Shown here piece by piece: positions 5,751-9,257 of a DNA stretch of 9,257 nt (position 1 is the first letter of the stretch; each line of letters starts with the position of its first letter). This DNA comes from JBBRFH01 sp038224615 (GTDB lineage Bacteria; Planctomycetota; Phycisphaerae; Tepidisphaerales; Tepidisphaeraceae). The position numbers were made by a program, and so were the translations under genes. The notes beneath the pieces were generated by a model. That model did not search any database and was not told the DNA's origin. It saw nothing but the letters and a program-made list of their open reading frames with translations. The DNA is taken from positions 1 through 9,257 of the forward strand of contig JBBRFH010000135.1 of the NCBI GenBank assembly GCA_038224615.1, written 5' to 3'.

Positions 5751-6625
5751 TATCGAGAAGCCTCCGCGATCACGCGCCGCAGGTACGTGCCGTAGTCGCT
5801 CTTGCCGGCTTTGTCGGCCAGCTTCTGAAGCTGGGCAATATTGATGAAGCCTTTGCCGAAAGCGATCTCCTCGATGCACGCCACCTTGAGCCCCTGCCGT
5901 TCTTCGAGCGTCTGCACAAACTGCGAGCTGCTGAGCAGCGAGTCGTACGTGCCGGTATCCAGCCACGCCACACCACGCCCCATCGGCTGGACGTGCAGTG
6001 TGCCCTGGGCGAGATAAGCGCGGTTGACGTCGGTGATCTCGAGTTCGCCGCGGGCGGACGGCTTCAGATTCTGCGCGATGTCGACAACGGTCTTGTCGTA
6101 AAAGTACAGCCCGGTGACGGCCCAGTTGCTCTTTGGCTGTTTGGGCTTTTCTTCGATGCTGAGGGCCTTGCGGTCCTTGGAGAACTCAACGACGCCGTAA
6201 CGTTCCGGGTCTTTCACCTGGTAGGCGAAGACGCGTGCGCCGCTGGTGAGTTGCGCCGAGTCTTCAAGCATCTGGGTGAAGTCGCTGCCGTAAAAAACGT
6301 TGTCGCCGAGGATGAGACAGACCGAGTCGTCGCCGATGAAATCAGCGCCGATGGTGAATGCCTGGGCAATGCCCTTAGGCTCGGCCTGTTCGCGATATTC
6401 GAGCGTGAGGCCGAGGTCTTTACCGTCGCCGAGCAGGGCGCGGATCATCGGCAGATCGCGCGGCGTCGAGATGATCAGGATGTCGCGAATGCCCGCCAGC
6501 ATCAGCACGCTGAGCGGGTAGTAGATGGTCGGCTTGTCGTAGACCGGCAGCAACTGCTTGCTGATGCAGCAGGTGAGCGGATACAGCCGGGTGCCGGCCC
6601 CGCCGGCGAGAACAATGCCCTTCAT
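5750..6625 (-). CDS. rmlA: Glucose-1-phosphate thymidylyltransferase
   Basis: A 291-residue nucleotidyltransferase of standard RmlA length. It joins dTTP and alpha-D-glucose-1-phosphate to dTDP-glucose, the committed first step of the rhamnose pathway. Motifs: the nucleotide-binding signature LAGGAGTRLYPLT (6-18); SKQLLPVYDKPTIYYPLS (22-39); LILGDNVFYG (104-113), with Asp108 of the metal site; KDPERYGVVEF (138-148); IEEKPKQPKSNWAVTGLYFY (157-176); GELEITDVN (193-201); and RGVAWLDTGTYDSLL (217-231). The frame extends 12 residues upstream to 6661, but the Met at 6625 gives the canonical MKGIVLAGG start and has an AAAGGA Shine-Dalgarno about nine bases before it. It is the first gene of the rmlABD operon. 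Its leader carries a perfect 7-bp hairpin at 6661-6678. The TIM-barrel gene upstream on the same strand ends 213 bases away. Confidence 0.97.
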   Translation of the reverse strand: MKGIVLAGGAGTRLYPLTCCISKQLLPVYDKPTIYYPLSVLMLAGIRDILIISTPRDLPMIRALLGDGKDLGLTLEYREQAEPKGIAQAFTIGADFIGDDSVCLILGDNVFYGSDFTQMLEDSAQLTSGARVFAYQVKDPERYGVVEFSKDRKALSIEEKPKQPKSNWAVTGLYFYDKTVVDIAQNLKPSARGELEITDVNRAYLAQGTLHVQPMGRGVAWLDTGTYDSLLSSSQFVQTLEERQGLKVACIEEIAFGKGFINIAQLQKLADKAGKSDYGTYLRRVIAEASR

Positions 6626-6660
6626 CGTGCGAATCCTTTCCAGCAACCAACGCGCGAACA

Positions 6661-6678
6661 CGACCGCCCGAGCGGTCG
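6661..6678. promoter_or_regulatory. Perfect 7-bp hairpin/dyad in the rmlA leader
   Basis: CGACCGC (6661-6667) and GCGGTCG (6672-6678) form a perfect inverted repeat around CCGA. It lies 35 bases upstream of the rmlA start codon on the transcribed side. It could be a leader hairpin that influences rmlA translation or stability, or a dyad operator for a repressor. The sequence alone does not decide. Confidence 0.5.
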
Positions 6679-6691
6679 ATACATCGCAGCT

Positions 6692-6720
6692 ATCGTCCCC
6701 GCAAAGCCAGAGCGTGACAA
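6692..6720 (-). promoter_or_regulatory. Candidate promoter of the rmlABD operon
   Basis: On the minus strand TTGTCA (6715-6720) is five of six to the sigma-70 -35 consensus. It is followed after 17 bases by GACGAT (6692-6697), only three of six to the -10 consensus. Transcription would begin near 6685 and pass through the 6661-6678 hairpin. The weak -10 keeps this tentative, but the position, between the TIM-barrel gene and rmlA, is reasonable. Confidence 0.3.
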
Positions 6721-6815
6721 GAGAGGCGATCGCTACGGCTTATCGGACCGCAAAATCGCGCAGACCCTCGACACGTCGTGACTCAACTCGACGCCAAGCC
6801 CCTGCCCCATGAAGC

Positions 6816-6833
6816 CGCCGGGCTCGCCCGGCG
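6816..6833. terminator. GC-rich hairpin after the TIM-barrel gene
   Basis: GCCGGGC (6817-6823) and GCCCGGC (6826-6832), with one further C-G pair outside, form a tight hairpin five bases beyond the stop codon of the minus-strand TIM-barrel gene. No T-run follows on the minus strand, so it would be a non-classical (L-shaped) terminator or a 3' end-protecting stem. It marks a plausible boundary between the araC/TIM-barrel unit and the rml operon. Confidence 0.5.
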
Positions 6834-6838
6834 CAGCG

Positions 6839-7645
6839 TCAAACCACATCGGCGAACCGTTCCTTCACCCGCTTAGCGATCCAGTTGCAGACGTTCCACA
6901 GGTTCGCCACGGGCACGTTCGTGTGCGGCAGCGTGTGCATGTATCCCGGCGGGCCGAACTCGGGCGTAACGGTGACCGTCTTCACGCCGCGCGCCTTCTG
7001 GTTTTTGAAGATGGTCGTCCACCAATCAAGGTGGGTGTCGACGTGCTTTTTGTACTCTGGCGCCGACGGATCAGGCACCTGTGGGCCTTCCTCGTAGCCG
7101 ACGCGCGTGTGGATGTGCAGCGTGCGGTCGGCGCACAGCCTGAGGATCGAGCCGCTCGCGTCGTCCCAGCTCAATCGCTCGGCCACGCAGACCCAGTGCG
7201 AGAAGTCGACGCACAGCCTGAGCGACGGAAATTTGAGCAGCAGATCACGCGTGATCCACGGGTTGAAAAAGACCCGGCCACGATGCGTTTCGTGACCCAC
7301 CGGGATGGCGGAGTCCTTCTCGATCGCAACGATCTCCGTGTAAAACGTCTCGCAATCGCTCATCGCCCACGCGTCGCTGCCTGAGTGTACCGTAAGCTGT
7401 TTTGCCCCTGCTTTTACAGCCATTTCAAGCTGCGCGCGGAACGACTTGACGTGGTCGGCGACGGTCTCACCGCCCGTAAAGGCCATCGCGACGAATTCGA
7501 GCCCGTGCTGCTTCAGCAGCGCAGGCAAGGCATCGTTACCCAGCCCCGTCTCGATCGCGCCGTACCCTTGGTCTTTGAACTTCGGCAGCGATTGTTCGAG
7601 CGGCAGCTCAACGCCCCACAGGCTCCGCACCAGTTGCAGTTGCAT
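6839..7645 (-). CDS. Sugar phosphate isomerase/epimerase-like TIM barrel
   Basis: A 268-residue single-domain protein of the xylose-isomerase-like TIM-barrel (AP-endonuclease 2) superfamily. Candidate metal and catalytic residues sit in the expected order at strand ends: Glu32 (AIETG), His87 (TVHSG), Glu119 and His121 (VGHETHRGR), Asp147 and His150 (CVDFSHW), His177 and His179 (LHIHTRVG) and Glu229 (VTPEFGPPG). Related enzymes isomerise or epimerise free or phosphorylated sugars and cyclitols using a divalent metal in the cytoplasm; the substrate here is unknown. No signal peptide is visible. The start is supported by GGAGAAGG just upstream of the ATG at 7645. It follows araC by 47 bases on the same strand, so the two are probably co-transcribed. 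Such proteins are often found beside PhyH-like oxygenases and AraC regulators in Planctomycetota, which suggests a shared small-molecule pathway. Confidence 0.85.
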   Translation of the reverse strand: MQLQLVRSLWGVELPLEQSLPKFKDQGYGAIETGLGNDALPALLKQHGLEFVAMAFTGGETVADHVKSFRAQLEMAVKAGAKQLTVHSGSDAWAMSDCETFYTEIVAIEKDSAIPVGHETHRGRVFFNPWITRDLLLKFPSLRLCVDFSHWVCVAERLSWDDASGSILRLCADRTLHIHTRVGYEEGPQVPDPSAPEYKKHVDTHLDWWTTIFKNQKARGVKTVTVTPEFGPPGYMHTLPHTNVPVANLWNVCNWIAKRVKERFADVV

Positions 7646-7692
7646 ATACCTTCTCCGGTTCGTGTCGCGGAGTAATAGCGTGAACCGAATTG

Positions 7693-8571
7693 CTATACAA
7701 CTGAATTCAGCCGGCCGGCGCGGTAGGCGGTGGGCGTCACGCCGACAATGCGCCGGAACTGGCGATTGAAATTGCTAAGATTGTCGAAGCCGCTGCCCAG
7801 CGCGACGTCGGTGATCGATTCGTCCGTCTCAAGTAGATTCCGGCATGCCAGGCCGACGCGCCATTCGTTCACGTACTGCACGAACGGCTTGCCCACCTGC
7901 CGCTTGAAGAACCGGCTGAACGCCTGTGGCGACATTTTGATGTCCGCGGCGAGTTCGCGCTGCGACGGCAACTCGACGATGTCGGCGTGCAGGCGGTCGA
8001 GCACCCGCCGCATCCGACGGCTGACATTCACCTGCCCATGCCGCGTGGCGTCCGAGCGCGAGAGCGGGCGCACGTCGGTCGCGCGGCTCAGCCGCGCCAG
8101 CATTTGGATCAGCAGCGCGAGTTGATCGATCGGCGGCGCCTCGGTGGCGCGGTGCATCAGCGCCGACACCTCGTCGCGGGCGTCGCCGCTGAAACTCAGG
8201 CCGTAGCGCGCGCGTTCGAGCAACGCCGCAACCTGTCGCATCTCCGGCAGCGCCGCGAAGCGATCGCCCCAGAAGTCGGGGAGAAACTGGATCACGATCG
8301 ACTTGGCGCACATGCTTCCCTTGTCGCTTGCCCACGTGTGCGGCAGGTTACTGCCGAGCAGAACCAGATCGCCATCGACGCTACGTTCGATCGCGTCGCC
8401 AACGAACTTCATCGCCCGTCCGCGCGTGATGAGGGTGAGCTCGACCTCGGGGTGGAAGTGCCACAGGAATTCAAACGCCTTGGCCTCGGCGAAATGACGC
8501 ACCGAGAACGATGACGACTCAGTAGCCGGACGGATCTGCTCGTAGGCGATGCGACGCGGTCGCGGCTGCAT
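7693..8571 (-). CDS. AraC-family transcriptional regulator with N-terminal cupin
   Basis: A 292-residue regulator in two parts. Residues about 22-100 form a cupin-like sensor with HFHPEVELTLITRG (38-51), a D-G-D-L-V-L-L-G turn (66-73) and NLPHTW (75-80), the usual layout of sugar-sensing AraC proteins. Residues about 185-290 are the double helix-turn-helix domain: first helix pair around QRELAADIKMSPQAFSRFFK (204-223), second around SITDVALGSGFDNLSNFNRQ (252-271), then the signature GVTPTAYR (277-284). It probably binds a small ligand and controls the downstream TIM-barrel gene and the divergent oxygenase gene. The start at 8571 has only a weak ribosome-binding site. A possible minus-strand promoter is TTGATC (8638-8643) with 17 bases to TAACAC (8615-8620), a weak match. 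The ligand cannot be read from the sequence. Confidence 0.93.
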   Translation of the reverse strand: MQPRPRRIAYEQIRPATESSSFSVRHFAEAKAFEFLWHFHPEVELTLITRGRAMKFVGDAIERSVDGDLVLLGSNLPHTWASDKGSMCAKSIVIQFLPDFWGDRFAALPEMRQVAALLERARYGLSFSGDARDEVSALMHRATEAPPIDQLALLIQMLARLSRATDVRPLSRSDATRHGQVNVSRRMRRVLDRLHADIVELPSQRELAADIKMSPQAFSRFFKRQVGKPFVQYVNEWRVGLACRNLLETDESITDVALGSGFDNLSNFNRQFRRIVGVTPTAYRAGRLNSVV

Positions 8572-8733
8572 GTGATAGAGATTACCCGAACCACGTCCAA
8601 TACGTCGATAGATCGTGTTAAAAACGTATCATTTCTCGATCAACTTCCGTGGTGCGGTGCGGCAGCCTGCCACGGCATGATGGGGGAACAACAGCGTAAG
8701 ACGGTTTCCCAAACTGCCCGAGGAGGCACATAC
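8572..8733. promoter_or_regulatory. Divergent control region between araC and the PhyH gene
   Basis: The 162 bases separate two diverging genes and should hold both promoters and the AraC-type binding sites. The AT-richer part at about 8600-8645 is the likely core. ACGT occurs at 8593-8596, 8602-8605 and 8624-8627, at intervals of 9 and 22 bases, close to one and two helical turns. TCGAT occurs at 8605-8609 and 8636-8640, 31 bases (about three turns) apart. These are candidate half-sites only. A strong Shine-Dalgarno for the PhyH gene, AGGAGG, lies at 8721-8726. No convincing sigma-70 promoter is visible for the plus strand. Confidence 0.55.
8647..8675. repeat. Inverted repeat in the PhyH leader region
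   Basis: CCGTGG (8647-8652) pairs with CCACGG (8670-8675); an alternative inner stem is GGCAG 8661-8665 with CTGCC 8667-8671, which overlaps the outer arm. The two stems exclude each other in part. It lies 58 bases upstream of the PhyH start and could be a leader structure or regulator site. The sequence GGCAGCCTGCC resembles the GC-rich palindromic style of the spacer at 3616-3679. Confidence 0.4.
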
Positions 8734-9257
8734 ATGACGGTTCTCGACGAAGCCCCGGCCGCGACCCGGCCGCCCCAGACGCACCTTGACGATCACTACA
8801 CGCTAACCGATCAGCAGATCGCCTTCTTCCGCGAGAAGGGGTACATCAAGCTCAAGCAGGTCCTCTCTCCCGAAGTCATTGCGTATTACGGCCGCGAGAT
8901 CACGCGGATGGTGATGGAGTTGAACACCAACAAGTTGCCGATGGAGAAGCGGGACACTTATCAGAAGGCGTTCCTGCAGGTCTCGAACCTTTGGCCGAAG
9001 AATGAGATCGTGATGGAGTTGTGTTTCTCCAAGCGTTTGGCGCGCATCGGTGCCGAGCTGATGGGCGTTCGCGGCGTAAGGATGTACCACGACCAGGCGC
9101 TGTACAAAGAGCCGTCCGGCGGCATCACGCCCTGGCACGCCGACCAGTATTACTGGCCTGTATCCACCACCAATACCTGTACGGTGTGGGTTCCCCTGCA
9201 AGACACACCGATGGAGATGGGGCCGCTCGCTTTCTCCGTTGGCAGCCACCGCTTCCA
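8734..9257 (+). CDS. Phytanoyl-CoA dioxygenase (PhyH) family protein, 5' part
   Basis: The first 174 residues are present; the right window edge cuts the gene. After a Pro-rich tail (1-20) comes LTDQQIAFFREKGYIKLKQV (24-43), the typical N-terminal helix and strand of PhyH/ectoine-hydroxylase-like enzymes. Residues 115-141 (VRMYHDQALYKEP, then TPWHADQYYWP) contain His135-x-Asp137, the first two ligands of the Fe(II) facial triad. VWVPLQDTPMEMGPLAFSVG (151-170) followed by SHR is the characteristic strand-turn before the distal His, which lies beyond the window. These are non-haem Fe(II)/2-oxoglutarate oxygenases that hydroxylate small molecules; the substrate is unknown. ATG 8734 follows AGGAGG (8721-8726) by seven bases, a very good site. 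It diverges from araC, which probably regulates it. Confidence 0.92.
   Translation, partial: MTVLDEAPAATRPPQTHLDDHYTLTDQQIAFFREKGYIKLKQVLSPEVIAYYGREITRMVMELNTNKLPMEKRDTYQKAFLQVSNLWPKNEIVMELCFSKRLARIGAELMGVRGVRMYHDQALYKEPSGGITPWHADQYYWPVSTTNTCTVWVPLQDTPMEMGPLAFSVGSHRF

Noticed and set aside
5673..5966. 98-residue N-terminal extension of RmlB
   Set aside because: The extension reads through the palindromic spacer and into rmlA in another frame; the NAD-binding loop sits at the normal distance from the Met at 5672.
5993..6781. 262-codon open frame on the plus strand
   Set aside because: It is antisense to rmlA, which has all family motifs. The translation is low-complexity Ala/Val/Asp/Glu-rich sequence typical of antisense frames in GC-rich genes.
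8803..9249. 148-codon minus-strand frame at the right end
   Set aside because: It is antisense to the PhyH-family gene, which has a strong ribosome-binding site and the HxD motif.

Overview
This GC-rich, gene-dense bacterial window reads most like Planctomycetota, possibly a Phycisphaerae/Tepidisphaerales relative. That is an inference. It rests on an AraC regulator next to a phytanoyl-CoA-dioxygenase-like protein and a xylose-isomerase-like TIM-barrel protein, a poorly conserved outer-membrane beta-barrel, a GT87-type mannosyltransferase-like membrane protein, and many palindromic spacers. There is no rRNA or ribosomal gene to settle the taxonomy. I saw no tRNA, CRISPR array, insertion sequence, phage or plasmid gene.

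Layout. 1-248: 3' end of a VOC (glyoxalase-fold) gene, + strand. 318-1184: secreted/outer-membrane beta-barrel protein, +. 1381-2703: multi-pass GT87/DUF2029-like glycosyltransferase, +. 2781-3011: two-helix small membrane protein, -. 3155-3607: ferritin-like DUF2383-type four-helix protein, +. 3685-6625: dTDP-rhamnose operon on -, in transcription order rmlA, rmlB, rmlD, with no rmlC. 6839-7645: sugar-phosphate isomerase/epimerase-like TIM barrel, -. 7693-8571: cupin-AraC transcriptional regulator, -. 8734-9257: start of a PhyH-family Fe(II)/2-oxoglutarate oxygenase, +, divergent from araC and cut by the window edge.

How the genes fit together. rmlA, rmlB and rmlD supply three of the four steps from glucose-1-phosphate to dTDP-L-rhamnose; the 3,5-epimerase must be elsewhere or replaced. 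The GT87-like enzyme is another envelope glycosylation protein, but it probably uses a lipid-linked sugar, so a direct link to rhamnose is not shown. The araC, TIM-barrel and PhyH genes look like a small carbohydrate- or small-molecule-responsive unit: regulator and epimerase co-transcribed, oxygenase divergent.

Non-coding structure. The most striking feature not explained by genes is that every junction of the rml operon, and its downstream border with the DUF2383 gene, carries a different inverted repeat (3616-3679, 4563-4650, 5694-5750). Two of these start exactly at the preceding gene's stop codon. Smaller hairpins lie in the rmlA leader, after the TIM-barrel gene, upstream of the GT87 gene and in the araC/phyH divergent region. 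I found no clearly new multi-gene system; the operon-junction palindromes and the araC/phyH/epimerase module are the best leads.
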